From Flagellimonas meridianipacifica (GTDB lineage Bacteria; Bacteroidota; Bacteroidia; Flavobacteriales; Flavobacteriaceae): 64,000 bases of DNA. Positions within the stretch are counted from its first letter, which is position 1, and every line of letters starts with the position of its first letter. Shown in pieces: positions 17,575 through 27,285 of the stretch. The stretch covers positions 1,674,001 to 1,738,000 of the forward strand of contig NZ_PVYX01000001.1 in the NCBI RefSeq assembly GCF_003001695.1. The letters are read 5' to 3'. Under the pieces are notes generated by a model. That model was not told where the DNA came from, did no database searches, and was given only the letters and a program-made list of their open reading frames with translations. The translations under genes and the position numbers were made by a program.

Positions 17575-18543
17575 ATGAAAAGAATATTAGTTACCGGGGG
17601 TGCCGGTTTTGTAGGATCTCATCTATGCGAGCGTTTGCTTAATGAAGGAAATGAAGTTGTAAGCATGGACAATTACTTTACCGGAAGGAAAAGTAAAATA
17701 GTTCACTTATTGGACAATCCTTATTTTGAAATTATCAGACATGATGTTACCCTTCCTTACTTTTTGGAAGTGGATGAGATATACAATCTGGCCTGTCCAG
17801 CTTCACCAGTGCACTATCAACACAATCCCATAAAAACGATTAAAACCTCCGTTTTGGGAGCGATCAATATGTTGGGATTGGCCAAAAGGATAAAAGCCAA
17901 AGTGCTTCAGGCTTCTACAAGTGAAGTATATGGAGATCCAGAAATACATCCGCAACCGGAAGACTATTGGGGGCATGTGAATCCCATTGGGATACGCTCC
18001 TGTTATGACGAAGGGAAACGATGTGCGGAATCCTTGTTCGTAAACTACCACACATCCAATGACGTGCTGGTAAAAATTGTTCGAATTTTCAATACCTACG
18101 GACCAAGAATGGAACCTGATGATGGACGGGTAGTATCCAATTTCATCATGCAAGCACTTCAGGGCAAGGATATCACTGTTTTCGGTGATGGAACCCAGAC
18201 CCGAAGTTTTCAATATGTGGATGACCTTGTGGATGGTATGATTAAAATGATGGGCACCGAAGATGATTTCATTGGTCCGGTGAACATAGGAAACCCTGGT
18301 GAATTCACCATGTTGGAATTGGCACAGAATATCATTGACCTGACGGGTTCAAAATCCAGGATTATCCATTTGCCTTTGCCTTCGGACGATCCGATGCAGC
18401 GTAAGCCGGATATCTCATTGGCACAGGAAAAATTGGAAGGTTGGGAACCAAGTGTGGATTTGCGCACTGGGCTCACCAAAACCATAGCATATTTTGACAA
18501 TCTGCTTCAGGAAAAATCCATTAAGGAATTAATTCAAGGCTAA
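17575..18543 (+). CDS. UDP-glucuronate decarboxylase (UDP-xylose synthase)
   Basis: A 322-residue extended SDR. The NAD motif is GGAGFVGSH (8-16), and the catalytic pair is Tyr144 and Lys148 in CYDEGKR. The UXS-specific stretches [20 protein letters not shown] and FNTYGPRM are present, separating it from UDP-glucose epimerases. It decarboxylates UDP-glucuronate to UDP-xylose. It directly follows ugd, its source of substrate. No transmembrane anchor is present, as is usual for bacterial UXS. Confidence 0.95.
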   Translation: MKRILVTGGAGFVGSHLCERLLNEGNEVVSMDNYFTGRKSKIVHLLDNPYFEIIRHDVTLPYFLEVDEIYNLACPASPVHYQHNPIKTIKTSVLGAINMLGLAKRIKAKVLQASTSEVYGDPEIHPQPEDYWGHVNPIGIRSCYDEGKRCAESLFVNYHTSNDVLVKIVRIFNTYGPRMEPDDGRVVSNFIMQALQGKDITVFGDGTQTRSFQYVDDLVDGMIKMMGTEDDFIGPVNIGNPGEFTMLELAQNIIDLTGSKSRIIHLPLPSDDPMQRKPDISLAQEKLEGWEPSVDLRTGLTKTIAYFDNLLQEKSIKELIQG

Positions 18544-18557
18544 GCTTTAAAAAGTAA

Positions 18558-19766
18558 ATGGAAGTAATAAGACTTATCGTTAATGGAATTGAAATCCTGC
18601 TGATTGGGTATTTTGGTTTTGCTTCCATTTATGTTTTTGTCTTTGGCTTTGCAGGACTTTTTAAGGCTAAGGAAAAAGAGGCTATTTTTCAGAAACAACG
18701 AAAATTTGCGGTGCTCATTCCCGGATATAAGGAAGACGCTGTCATCGTTGATGTCGCGGAACAAGCCCTAAAACAAACCTACCCGACTGACTTGTATGAA
18801 GTCATCATTATAGCTGATTCTTTTCAAGAATCCACTTTGTCAGAACTTAGGAAATTGCCTTTACTGGTTGTTGAGGTTTCCTTTGAAAAGAGTACCAAAT
18901 CCAAGGCTTTGAACAAGGCCATGGAGGTTATTGGCGATGATTACGATGTAGCTTTGATTTTGGATGCAGACAACATCATGGAACGAGAGTTTCTTGTAAA
19001 GATCAATGAATCCTTTAATCAGGGGTACAAAGTAGTTCAAGGACATCGTGTAGCAAAAAATACCAATACCTCATTCGCCATTTTGGATGCAATAAGTGAA
19101 GAGGTCAACAACCATATTTTTAGAAAGGGACATCGAGTCTTGGGCTTTTCTTCAGCACTTATTGGTTCAGGAATGGCCTTTGACTATTTTTTCTTCAAAA
19201 AAATGATGGCCCAAATCAAAGCAGTTGGCGGTTTTGATAAGGAATTGGAGCTTGAACTGTTGAAAAAGCGAATCAAAATTGAATATCTGCATGAGGCTTT
19301 GGTGTTAGATGAAAAAGTTCAGAAATCAGAGGTCTTTGCCAACCAAAGAAAACGATGGCTTTCGGCACAATTCGTCTATTTCCGAAGATATGTATGGGAT
19401 GGTCTTAAAGAGCTTTTCGCCAAGGGCAATCTGGATTTCTTGGATAAAGTATATCAGATGGTGTCACCACCAAGGGTGTTATTGCTCGGGTTAGTGGTTG
19501 TTTTTTCACTGCTGTATTTACTTCATAGTTTATGGCCTGATGTTTCTGTTTTGATGATTTCCCCCATTTTGTGGTATGCAAGCCTTTTGTTCACCGTTTT
19601 GGCCTTTGTCTTTTCAGTTCCAAAGAAATATTATAACAGAAAGACCCTTCACGCAATTTTGACATTGCCGAAGGCATTTTTTCTAATGTTCCTTTCCTTG
19701 TTCAAATTGAAAGGAGCCAATAAAAAATTCATCCATACAGAACATGGAACCATCAACACCCCATAA
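18558..19766 (+). CDS. membrane GT2 glycosyltransferase
   Basis: 402 residues. One N-terminal TM helix (about 5-30) precedes a GT-A domain (FAVLIPGYKED, ALILDADN) with a Q-x-x-R-W motif in NQRKRWLSAQ (about 257-266). Two or three C-terminal helices follow (about 305-375). This layout is that of processive or membrane-linked GT2 enzymes, but no PilZ domain or cellulose-synthase signature is seen. It belongs to the EPS assembly set between UXS and a GT4 gene. The sugar is unknown. Confidence 0.87.
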   Translation: MEVIRLIVNGIEILLIGYFGFASIYVFVFGFAGLFKAKEKEAIFQKQRKFAVLIPGYKEDAVIVDVAEQALKQTYPTDLYEVIIIADSFQESTLSELRKLPLLVVEVSFEKSTKSKALNKAMEVIGDDYDVALILDADNIMEREFLVKINESFNQGYKVVQGHRVAKNTNTSFAILDAISEEVNNHIFRKGHRVLGFSSALIGSGMAFDYFFFKKMMAQIKAVGGFDKELELELLKKRIKIEYLHEALVLDEKVQKSEVFANQRKRWLSAQFVYFRRYVWDGLKELFAKGNLDFLDKVYQMVSPPRVLLLGLVVVFSLLYLLHSLWPDVSVLMISPILWYASLLFTVLAFVFSVPKKYYNRKTLHAILTLPKAFFLMFLSLFKLKGANKKFIHTEHGTINTP

Positions 19767-19767
19767 A

Positions 19768-20931
19768 ATGAAAATTGGTATTGAAGGACAGCGATTATAT
19801 CGCAAGAAAAAACACGGGATGGACATGGTGGCTTTGGAGCTTATCAAAAGTCTTCAAAGGATAGATACGCATAATGACTATGTCATTTTCGTTCGCCCTG
19901 ATTTTGATAACACCTGTATTCCAAAAGCTCCCAATTTTAAAATCGTGGAGTTGGATTCTAAGTTTGGCTATCCCGGATGGGAACAAATTGCTTTACCCAA
20001 AGCTGCCAACGCAGAAGGGTGTGACGTTCTACATTGCACTAGTAATACGGGCCCTCTTTTTTCAAAAGTTCCTTTGATAACCACTTTGCATGACATTATT
20101 TATTTGGAAAGTATAAGTCTTTTTAAGAAAGAAGGGACGTGGTACCAAAAACTAGGGAACATGTACAGAAGGTATTGTGTGCCTCCAGTGATAAAAAGAA
20201 GTAAGAAGGTCATTACAGTATCCAATTATGAAAAGGAACGGATAAACAATCATTTTGGATTTACCGATGATAGATTGACTGCTATATATAATGGTGTTGG
20301 AAATCATTTTAAAAAAGTGACGGATGTATCCAGATTAAACACCATCAAAGAAAAATATCTGTTACCAGAAAAGTTCTTTTTCTTTTTAGGAAATACAGAC
20401 CCAAAAAAGAACACCAAAGGGGTTTTAAAAGCCTTTGCCGATTTCAATAAGCAATACCCCAATAAATATAAGTTGGTGATGTTGGATTATGATAAAGTAG
20501 AGTTTGATAGATTATTGAACGCCTTGGACATACGGGAAATAAAGGATTTGGTTCATTTGACAGGATATGTTCAGAATATTGACCTGCCTGCAATTATTAG
20601 TCAATCCACTGCGTTTTTGTACCCTTCGCTCCGTGAGAGTTTCGGCATACCAATTTTAGAAGGAATGGCATGTGGTGTCCCCGTAATCACATCAAACACA
20701 TCCTCAATGCCTGAAGTTGCTGGAAAGGATGCGGCATTGATTGTAGACCCTTTTGATTCAAATGAAATAACCGAAGCCCTTATCACCTTGGTGGAGGATA
20801 ATACCTTGGCTCATCTTTTGGCTGAAAAAGGAATTGCCCGTGCCAAAAACTTCTCTTGGGAAGCAATGGCCAAAAACGTACTGGAACTCTACAGGGATGT
20901 CCACAAAGAACTTAAACATGAACCAGTATGA
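19768..20931 (+). CDS. GT4 family glycosyltransferase
   Basis: 387 residues. The ATG at 19768, one base after the upstream stop, gives the classic start MKIGIEGQRLYRKKKHG; an in-frame ATG at 19744 inside the previous gene is less likely. It has a GT-B fold: the N-terminal acceptor domain contains HCTSNTGPLF and TLHDIIY, and the C-terminal donor domain has FFFLGNTDPKKN and LYPSLRESFGIPILEGMA (E-x7-E motif), then CGVPVITSN. It overlaps the next gene by 4 bases (ATGA). Probable retaining glycosyltransferase of EPS repeat-unit assembly. Confidence 0.9.
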   Translation: MKIGIEGQRLYRKKKHGMDMVALELIKSLQRIDTHNDYVIFVRPDFDNTCIPKAPNFKIVELDSKFGYPGWEQIALPKAANAEGCDVLHCTSNTGPLFSKVPLITTLHDIIYLESISLFKKEGTWYQKLGNMYRRYCVPPVIKRSKKVITVSNYEKERINNHFGFTDDRLTAIYNGVGNHFKKVTDVSRLNTIKEKYLLPEKFFFFLGNTDPKKNTKGVLKAFADFNKQYPNKYKLVMLDYDKVEFDRLLNALDIREIKDLVHLTGYVQNIDLPAIISQSTAFLYPSLRESFGIPILEGMACGVPVITSNTSSMPEVAGKDAALIVDPFDSNEITEALITLVEDNTLAHLLAEKGIARAKNFSWEAMAKNVLELYRDVHKELKHEPV

Positions 20932-22121
20932 TTAAGGACAGAGACATTGTTGTAGTTGGAATACAGGCCTGGGATATTGAGATTGGCAGTAATTGTAAGA
21001 ACATTGCATTGGAGTTTGCAAAGCACAATCGCGTGTTGTATGTAAATCCGCCTTTGGATAGGGCTACTCTTAAAAGAGAAAGGGAATTAGAAAAAATCCA
21101 AAAAAGACTTCGTATAAAAAATGGAGAGGAAAAGGGTTTGGTTGAGATTCAGGACAACCTTTGGAACTTATATCCAAAATCCATAACGGAATCTATCAAT
21201 TGGATACCATTTCATGGATTGTTTAAAATACTGAACCGAAGAAATTCAAGAATTTTTGCCAGGGATATAAAGGATGCCATACAAGAACTTGAGTTCAAGG
21301 ATATTCTCATATTTAACGACAGCTCCATGTTTTTGGGATTACATCTTCAGGAGTTTTTGAACCCGGAAAGCTATACCTATTACATGAGGGACTATCTCAT
21401 AAAAGTGCCCTATTGGCAGAAGCATGGTGAGCGCATTGAACCTCAAATCATAAAAAAGGCAGATACCGTCGTTAACAATTCTACTCTTTATACCGAGTAT
21501 GGGTTAGAACATAACAGGAATAGCTATATGGTAGGGCAAGGTTGTGATGTTTCCTTGTTCAATGATGAAGAAAATGATATTGAAATCCCAAAGGAATTTG
21601 AAGGAATTCCGCGACCTATTTTAGGGTACGTAGGATACTTGACCAGTATGAGATTGGATTTGGACCTGCTGGAATACTTGGCCAATTCCAAAAATGAATG
21701 GAGCATAGTGTTGGTCGGCCCAGAGGATGATGACTTTAGAAATTCCAAGCTCCATGAATTGGACAATGTCTACTTTTTAGGGAGAAAGGATGCTTCTCAA
21801 TTACCCTCTTATGTAAAGGGATTTGATATTGCGATGAACCCTCAAGTGGTCAATGACTGGACTATCGGGAATTACCCCAGAAAGATTGACGAATACTTGG
21901 CTATGGGGAAGCCAACTTTGGCCACTGGAACCAAGGCTATGGAGATGTTTCAAGAACATGTTTATTTGGCAAATACCAAGGAAGACTATTTGGGATTGGC
22001 CCAAAGGGCGCTGGATGAAAATTCTAAGGAACGAATTCAAGCGCGGATCACTTTCGCGAAGAGCCATACTTGGGAGAATAATGTGAAGGCCATTTATGAG
22101 GCCATTAAGAAATCAGCCTAA
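20928..22121 (+). CDS. GT-B glycosyltransferase (TuaH-like)
   Basis: 397 residues of the GT-B fold, resembling the group annotated as TuaH-like or glycosyltransferase family 1. It has an N-terminal VVGIQAWDIEIGSNCKN segment, a central YYMRDYLIKVPYW stretch, and a C-terminal donor domain with PILGYVGYLTS, SIVLVGPEDDD, YFLGRKDASQLPSYV and KIDEYLAMGKPTLAT. Some relatives transfer glucuronate, which Ugd would provide, but donor identity is not visible. Translationally coupled to the preceding GT4 gene. Confidence 0.83.
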   Translation: MIKDRDIVVVGIQAWDIEIGSNCKNIALEFAKHNRVLYVNPPLDRATLKRERELEKIQKRLRIKNGEEKGLVEIQDNLWNLYPKSITESINWIPFHGLFKILNRRNSRIFARDIKDAIQELEFKDILIFNDSSMFLGLHLQEFLNPESYTYYMRDYLIKVPYWQKHGERIEPQIIKKADTVVNNSTLYTEYGLEHNRNSYMVGQGCDVSLFNDEENDIEIPKEFEGIPRPILGYVGYLTSMRLDLDLLEYLANSKNEWSIVLVGPEDDDFRNSKLHELDNVYFLGRKDASQLPSYVKGFDIAMNPQVVNDWTIGNYPRKIDEYLAMGKPTLATGTKAMEMFQEHVYLANTKEDYLGLAQRALDENSKERIQARITFAKSHTWENNVKAIYEAIKKSA

Positions 22122-22132
22122 AACCAAAACAA

Positions 22133-22771
22133 ATGGGATTGGTCAATAAAATTAAGGAGAATCAAAAGATTAAGTCATTTACGTATTGGCTTATTGTACC
22201 GAAAAATCAAGCAAGACCCCGAAGATGGGTCAAGTGGTTTCTAAATCCTTTTTATCACAAAAAGGGAAGAGGCGCTACCATTTGTCGCCAAACCCGAATG
22301 GATGTTTTGCCCTGGAGCACCTTTGAACTTGGAGCCGATTCGACCATAGAGGACTTTACCACTGTAAACAATGGTGTAGGAGCCGTAAAAATTGGGGATA
22401 GAACCAGAATAGGATTGGGAAATACATTGATTGGTCCTGTTACCATAGGTGATGATGTGCGTTTGGCGCAAAATATTGTTCTGTCAGGGTTGAACCACAA
22501 TTATGAAGATGTATCCAAACCCATTCATGCCCAAGGGGTATCTACGGCACCTATTGTTGTAGAGGATGAAACTTGGATTGGTGCCAACACCGTGGTGGTA
22601 GCAGGAGTAACTATTGGCAAACACAGCATTGTTGCAGGAGGAAGTGTGGTAACCAAGGATGTGCCACCGTATTCCGTTGTGGTCGGAAATCCGGCACGCG
22701 TGGTAAAAACCTATAATCCAAATTCTGGGGAATGGGAAAGAGTGATTAAAAAGAACTTAGTGGCCGTGTAG
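22133..22771 (+). CDS. hexapeptide-repeat acyltransferase
   Basis: A 212-residue left-handed beta-helix acetyltransferase (WcaF/Maa type). Repeated hexapeptide turns run from about residue 60 to 190 (IEDFTT, VKIGDR, TRIGLG, TWIGAN, VTIGKH, SIVAGG). LSGLNHNYED supplies the probable catalytic His, and SVVVGNPARVVK is the family's C-terminal signature. It probably O-acetylates a sugar of the EPS repeat unit using acetyl-CoA in the cytosol. It lies between glycosyltransferases in the same operon. Confidence 0.9.
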   Translation: MGLVNKIKENQKIKSFTYWLIVPKNQARPRRWVKWFLNPFYHKKGRGATICRQTRMDVLPWSTFELGADSTIEDFTTVNNGVGAVKIGDRTRIGLGNTLIGPVTIGDDVRLAQNIVLSGLNHNYEDVSKPIHAQGVSTAPIVVEDETWIGANTVVVAGVTIGKHSIVAGGSVVTKDVPPYSVVVGNPARVVKTYNPNSGEWERVIKKNLVAV

Positions 22772-22786
22772 CCGAACAATAGTAGC

Positions 22787-23998
22787 ATGGAGTTTTTAGC
22801 ATACTTTTTTTGGATAGCCTTGTTTATCATTTTCTATTCCTATTTGGGATATGGAATTTTACTTTTTGGGATTATAAAATTGAGAAGGTTATTAGGTTTA
22901 GGAAAACCTTTCCAAGGGAATGAAGATTATCAACCTAAAGTTACCCTTTTTGTAAGTGCCTATAACGAGAAGGATTTTTTGGACCGAAAGGTTAAAAATT
23001 CCAGAAGTCTGGATTACCCAGAAGAAAAAGTAACTCAAATATGGGTGACGGATGGTTCAGATGACGGGACTCCAGATTTATTGAGAAAATATGCTGGCGT
23101 ACAGGTATATCATTCTGATGAACGAGCCGGGAAAATTGCCGCGATGAATAGAGGGATGACGTTTGTGAACACGCCGATTGTCATTTTCTCCGATGCGAAT
23201 ACCGATTTAGGTAAAAATTCTATCCAGGAAATCGTTAAGCTGTTCAGAAACCCAATGGTAGGATGTGTTTCGGGGGAGAAACGCATTTATTCCAAAGATG
23301 CAGACAGTGCTGCTGGAGCGGGCGAGGGATTATACTGGAAATATGAATCTCAACTTAAAAAATGGGATGCCGAACTATATTCCGTAGTTGGGGCCGCGGG
23401 TGAACTTTTTGCCATACGAACTGAACTTTGGCAAGAAGTCGAACGAGACACGTTATTGGATGATTTTATGATTTCACTTAGAGTGGCCATGAAAGGACAT
23501 ACCATTCAATACAACCCGGAAGCCTACGCTATTGAATCTGCTTCGGCAGATGTCAAAGAAGAATTGAAACGAAAAATTCGGATTTCTGCAGGTGGAATCC
23601 AATCGGTAGTAAGATTAAGGTCCCTGTTGAACTTCTTTAAATACGGCACGCTGTCATTTCAGTATATTTCCCATCGCGTGTTGCGATGGACATTGACACC
23701 TCTACTTCTTTTATTGATAATTCCTGCCAATTTTGTTTTGGCAAAAAATGAAGGACTTTTTGATTTTGGAATCTACAGTTTTTTGTTTTGGTGCCAAGTG
23801 GCTTTCTATATTGCTGCCTTGGTGGGCTGGTTTTTGGAAAATAGACAGATTCGGTTGAAGGTATTGTTTATTCCCTACTACTTTTTCATTATGAACCTAT
23901 CCGTGTACTTGGGTTTTGGAAGATACATGAAAGGAAACCAATCCGTAAATTGGGAAAGAGCCAAAAGGGGAGGGATAAACCCACAAACTGCACCCTAA
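22787..23998 (+). CDS. membrane GT2 glycosyltransferase
   Basis: 403 residues. An N-terminal TM helix (about 4-28) precedes a GT-A domain with VTLFVSAYNEKDF, WVTDGSDDGTPD, FSDANTD and a DDFMISLR catalytic segment. A KRKIRIS stretch stands where Q-x-x-R-W usually lies, and C-terminal helices cover about 300-375. It resembles cellulose-synthase-like GT2 enzymes of EPS clusters. It is the last gene of the 14217-23998 unit; its stop overlaps the stop of the opposing receiver-kinase gene by 4 bases. Confidence 0.87.
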   Translation: MEFLAYFFWIALFIIFYSYLGYGILLFGIIKLRRLLGLGKPFQGNEDYQPKVTLFVSAYNEKDFLDRKVKNSRSLDYPEEKVTQIWVTDGSDDGTPDLLRKYAGVQVYHSDERAGKIAAMNRGMTFVNTPIVIFSDANTDLGKNSIQEIVKLFRNPMVGCVSGEKRIYSKDADSAAGAGEGLYWKYESQLKKWDAELYSVVGAAGELFAIRTELWQEVERDTLLDDFMISLRVAMKGHTIQYNPEAYAIESASADVKEELKRKIRISAGGIQSVVRLRSLLNFFKYGTLSFQYISHRVLRWTLTPLLLLLIIPANFVLAKNEGLFDFGIYSFLFWCQVAFYIAALVGWFLENRQIRLKVLFIPYYFFIMNLSVYLGFGRYMKGNQSVNWERAKRGGINPQTAP

Positions 23999-25134
23999 GC
24001 CATTTCGGTTTCTGTATAGAGGGGAAGGTTAAAGTAGAAAGTACTGCCCTTGCCCACATCACTTTTGATTTTTAAATCCCCTCCATTTTTGTGAACAAAG
24101 CTCTGGCATAGTACCAACCCCAAACCTGTACCGGGTTCTTTTTCAGTGCCTAATTTGCTGAAGTGCTCGTTGGGATTTAGGATTTTTTGAATGTCCTCTT
24201 TTGAAATGCCATTCCCGTTATCCCGCACTTCTAAAACCACGCTATCCTCTTCAAGTCTCGAGTTAATGCTAATAGCTCCTTCAACAGGAGTGAATTTTAT
24301 GGCATTGGATAACAGATTGCGTAGTACTGTTTTTATCATGTTATTATCAGCAAAAGCAAAAGTGCCTTCCTGGACGTTATTGGAGAGTTCAATTTTTTTG
24401 TGTTCACCGCCCAGTTTTAAAAGCCGGAGTGTTTGTTCCACCAAATCATGAACGTCAAGTTTCTCTGGAATCATTTGGATTTGGTCACTTTCTGATTTGG
24501 CCCAGCCCAATAAATTTTGAAGAAGATTGAGGGCTTCGTCCATGGTTTTTAAAAGCCCAAAAACGGTTTCATCCAAAAAAGCATCGCCTTTTGGGTCAAT
24601 GATACCTCGCATTATGAAATCCATCTTGAGCTTTGCTGCACTTAACGGAGAGCGCAGGTCATGTCCGATAATTGAGAACATTCGGTCCTTCAAATCATTC
24701 GATTGCTGAAGATTTTGTGCCTGTTCTTCAATCTTTTTTCTAGCACGCATTAATTCAATATGCGTACGAATACGGGCTATGAGCTCCTGTTCGTTGAAGG
24801 GTTTGGTTACATAATCCACACCCCCAACTTCAAAACCCTTTACTTTATCTTTTACGTTAACCTTACCTGTAAGGAAAATAATGGGAATGTCCCGATACTC
24901 CTTAAACTCCTTGATTTTTTCACATAGCTCAAAACCTTCAATACGCGGCATAATAACATCCAATAAAATCAGATCGGGCTTACGTTCTTTTAAGAGCTCG
25001 AAAAAAAAGTCATCATCGCTGGTGCCTACAAACTCATATTGGTTTCGTTCAAGTATGAATCGAAGCAATTCTAAATTGAGTTGTTCGTCATCAACAGCAA
25101 GAATATAAGGTTTCTCAGGATTTTTGGATTCCAT
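23995..25134 (-). CDS. receiver-histidine kinase (REC-HisKA-HATPase)
   Basis: 379 residues with an N-terminal receiver (Asp15/Asp16, phospho-Asp59 in LILLDVIMP, Lys111 in DYVTKPF), a coiled-coil linker (about 128-150), HisKA with IIGHDLRSPLSA (His158), and HATPase with NLLSNAI, DNGNGIS and GTGLGLVL. It has no membrane or sensor domain, so its input is phosphorylation of its own receiver by another kinase or Hpt. It sits on the opposite strand between the glycosyltransferase operon and the rml operon, and may feed the EPS phosphorelay (inference from position). Confidence 0.93.
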   Translation of the reverse strand: MESKNPEKPYILAVDDEQLNLELLRFILERNQYEFVGTSDDDFFFELLKERKPDLILLDVIMPRIEGFELCEKIKEFKEYRDIPIIFLTGKVNVKDKVKGFEVGGVDYVTKPFNEQELIARIRTHIELMRARKKIEEQAQNLQQSNDLKDRMFSIIGHDLRSPLSAAKLKMDFIMRGIIDPKGDAFLDETVFGLLKTMDEALNLLQNLLGWAKSESDQIQMIPEKLDVHDLVEQTLRLLKLGGEHKKIELSNNVQEGTFAFADNNMIKTVLRNLLSNAIKFTPVEGAISINSRLEEDSVVLEVRDNGNGISKEDIQKILNPNEHFSKLGTEKEPGTGLGLVLCQSFVHKNGGDLKIKSDVGKGSTFYFNLPLYTETEMA

Positions 25135-25281
25135 AAAAGTTAAAAATCATAAAACTAAAGTAGGAAAAAGTTTTCTTTTGCATAGGAATTAACTCTTATC
25201 ATACAACTGGAAAGGTTAATAAAGTTGGCGGGTTTACGCATTAAACCTATCTTCAAGGTGTTCTACCAACAAAAAACACTC

Positions 25282-25328
25282 TTTCACAACAATAATTGAG
25301 TGACCGTAAAAAGTAGGATTATATTTAC
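25282..25328 (+). promoter_or_regulatory. shared EPS promoter element (copy 3)
   Basis: TTTCACAACA (25282-25291) is followed by GTAGGATTATATTTAC (25313-25328), 26 bases before rmlB. The second block differs from copy 2 at one position. TATATTTA inside it is one base from the Bacteroidota -7 consensus TAnnTTTG. Confidence 0.5.
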
Positions 25329-25354
25329 AAAGTAAGTAATATAAAGTCCAAAAC

Positions 25355-26392
25355 ATGGCAAACATTTTAGTAACTGGAGGCGCAGGTTTTATAGGGTCCA
25401 ACTTTGTACCCTATTATTTGGAGACCAGACCTGAGGATCACATCGTGAACATTGATGCACTTACTTATGCAGGGAACCTAGAAAACTTAAAGGAAGTTGA
25501 GAAACATCCCCGCTACACTTTTATTAAAGGTGATATTTGTGATAGAAAGTTGGTGGAAAAGCTATTTGAACGGTACGATATTCAGTCTGTTATTCACTTT
25601 GCCGCGGAGTCCCATGTGGATAATTCCATAACTCATCCAGATGCGTTTATGCAAACCAACATCATAGGTACATTTAACTTAATTGATGTTGCCAAAAAAC
25701 ATTGGATGGTTGGTCCGGGGGTTTACAAAGAAGCTTACAAGAATTCGAGATTTCATCATGTTTCCACGGATGAGGTGTATGGAACTTTGGGTAAAGAAGG
25801 TTTGTTCCATGAGACTACACCTTATGCGCCAAACAGTCCATACAGTGCTTCAAAAGCATCTTCAGACTTTATTGTACGAAGCTACCATCATACCTACGGA
25901 ATGAACGTGGTGACCACCAATTGTTCTAACAATTATGGCCCAAAACAGCATGACGAAAAACTGATTCCGACCATTATCCGAAAGGCTTTGGCAGAAGAAT
26001 CCATTCCTATTTATGGAGATGGTTCCAATATTCGCGATTGGCTTTACGTTCTAGACCATTGCAAAGGCATTGCATTGGCTTATGAGAATGGTGTTTCTGG
26101 AGAGACCTATAACATTGGGGGGCGTAATGAGAGAAACAACGTGTACATTGCCCAAACCGTTTGTGAGATTTTGGACAAAAAACACCCAAGACCCAACAAT
26201 TCGTCTTATAAGGATTTGATATCTTTTGTAGAAGATAGGGCTGGGCACGATTTCAGATATGCTATTGATGCTTCAAAAATTGAAAATGAGTTAGGCTGGG
26301 AAGCGGACGAGAATTTTGAAACTGGAATAGAGAAGACCATTGATTGGTACTTGGAAAGGTTCATCAAAAAAGACGCAAAGAGTCTGGCATAA
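25355..26392 (+). CDS. rfbB: dTDP-glucose 4,6-dehydratase
   Basis: 345 residues of the extended SDR family. The NAD motif GGAGFIGSN is near the start, [12 protein letters not shown] and [11 protein letters not shown] are diagnostic for RmlB, and YSASKASSD carries the catalytic Tyr and Lys. It converts dTDP-glucose to dTDP-4-keto-6-deoxyglucose, step 2 of dTDP-rhamnose synthesis. It is the first gene of the rmlBACD operon and has the shared EPS promoter element upstream. Confidence 0.97.
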   Translation: MANILVTGGAGFIGSNFVPYYLETRPEDHIVNIDALTYAGNLENLKEVEKHPRYTFIKGDICDRKLVEKLFERYDIQSVIHFAAESHVDNSITHPDAFMQTNIIGTFNLIDVAKKHWMVGPGVYKEAYKNSRFHHVSTDEVYGTLGKEGLFHETTPYAPNSPYSASKASSDFIVRSYHHTYGMNVVTTNCSNNYGPKQHDEKLIPTIIRKALAEESIPIYGDGSNIRDWLYVLDHCKGIALAYENGVSGETYNIGGRNERNNVYIAQTVCEILDKKHPRPNNSSYKDLISFVEDRAGHDFRYAIDASKIENELGWEADENFETGIEKTIDWYLERFIKKDAKSLA

Positions 26393-26420
26393 ATGCCATA
26401 GCAAAGAAATAAGTAATAAA

Positions 26421-27281
26421 ATGAAAGGAATAATATTGGCAGGAGGCTCAGGAACTAGACTGCACCCCATTACCTTGGCGGTGAGCAAGCAGTTGGTCCC
26501 TGTGTATGACAAGCCCATGATTTACTATCCATTGTCCACATTGATAGAATCAGGGATATGGGAAATATTGATTATATCTACTCCACACGACTTACCTCTT
26601 TTTGAACGATTGTTGGGCGACGGAAGAAAATACGGATGCCGATTTGAATATGCCGTTCAAGAAGAACCCAATGGATTAGCAGAAGCCTTTCTCATTGGAG
26701 AAGAATTTATAGGTGATGATAAAGTTGCCTTGATTCTCGGAGATAATATTTTTTATGGAACAGGTTTGGAAACTCTATTACAGTCCAACAATGATCCAGA
26801 CGGAGGAATTATTTATGCCTATCACGTAAATGACCCCGAACGGTATGGTGTGGTAGATTTTGACGATGAGGGGAATGTTATTTCCATTGAAGAAAAACCA
26901 GAGCAACCCAAATCGAATTATGCGGTCCCTGGAATCTATTTTTATGATAATGATGTGGTAGAAATCGCCAAGAATATCGAACCCAGTACACGAGGGGAAT
27001 TGGAGATTACGGATGTTAACCGGGAATACCTTAAACGAGGTAAACTTAAGGTGAGTATTATGGACCGTGGTACTGCGTGGTTGGACACGGGTACTTTCCA
27101 ATCCTTAATGCAGGCATCCCAATTTGTCCAGGTAATTGAAGAAAGACAAGGACTCAAGATTGGAGCTATAGAATCTTCAGCCTATAAAATGGGATTCATC
27201 ACCAAAAACCAGTTTAAAGCGTTAACGGAACCTTTCCTTAAAAGCGGATACAGTACCCGCCTTTTGGAAGTTTTGACTTAA
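26421..27281 (+). CDS. rfbA: glucose-1-phosphate thymidylyltransferase
   Basis: 286 residues from the ATG at 26421. A longer upstream reading is rejected because [16 protein letters not shown] is the standard RmlA N-terminus. [18 protein letters not shown] and [10 protein letters not shown] carry the nucleotide and sugar-phosphate sites, and [11 protein letters not shown] is near the C-terminus. It makes dTDP-glucose from dTTP and glucose-1-phosphate, the first step of dTDP-rhamnose synthesis. It lies 28 bases after rmlB and 4 bases before rmlC. Confidence 0.97.
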   Translation: MKGIILAGGSGTRLHPITLAVSKQLVPVYDKPMIYYPLSTLIESGIWEILIISTPHDLPLFERLLGDGRKYGCRFEYAVQEEPNGLAEAFLIGEEFIGDDKVALILGDNIFYGTGLETLLQSNNDPDGGIIYAYHVNDPERYGVVDFDDEGNVISIEEKPEQPKSNYAVPGIYFYDNDVVEIAKNIEPSTRGELEITDVNREYLKRGKLKVSIMDRGTAWLDTGTFQSLMQASQFVQVIEERQGLKIGAIESSAYKMGFITKNQFKALTEPFLKSGYSTRLLEVLT

Positions 27282-27285
27282 TAAT

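Noticed and set aside
26340..26420. N-terminal extension of rfbA
   Set aside because: It overlaps the end of rfbB and has no similarity to the RmlA family; the start at 26421 gives the standard N-terminus.
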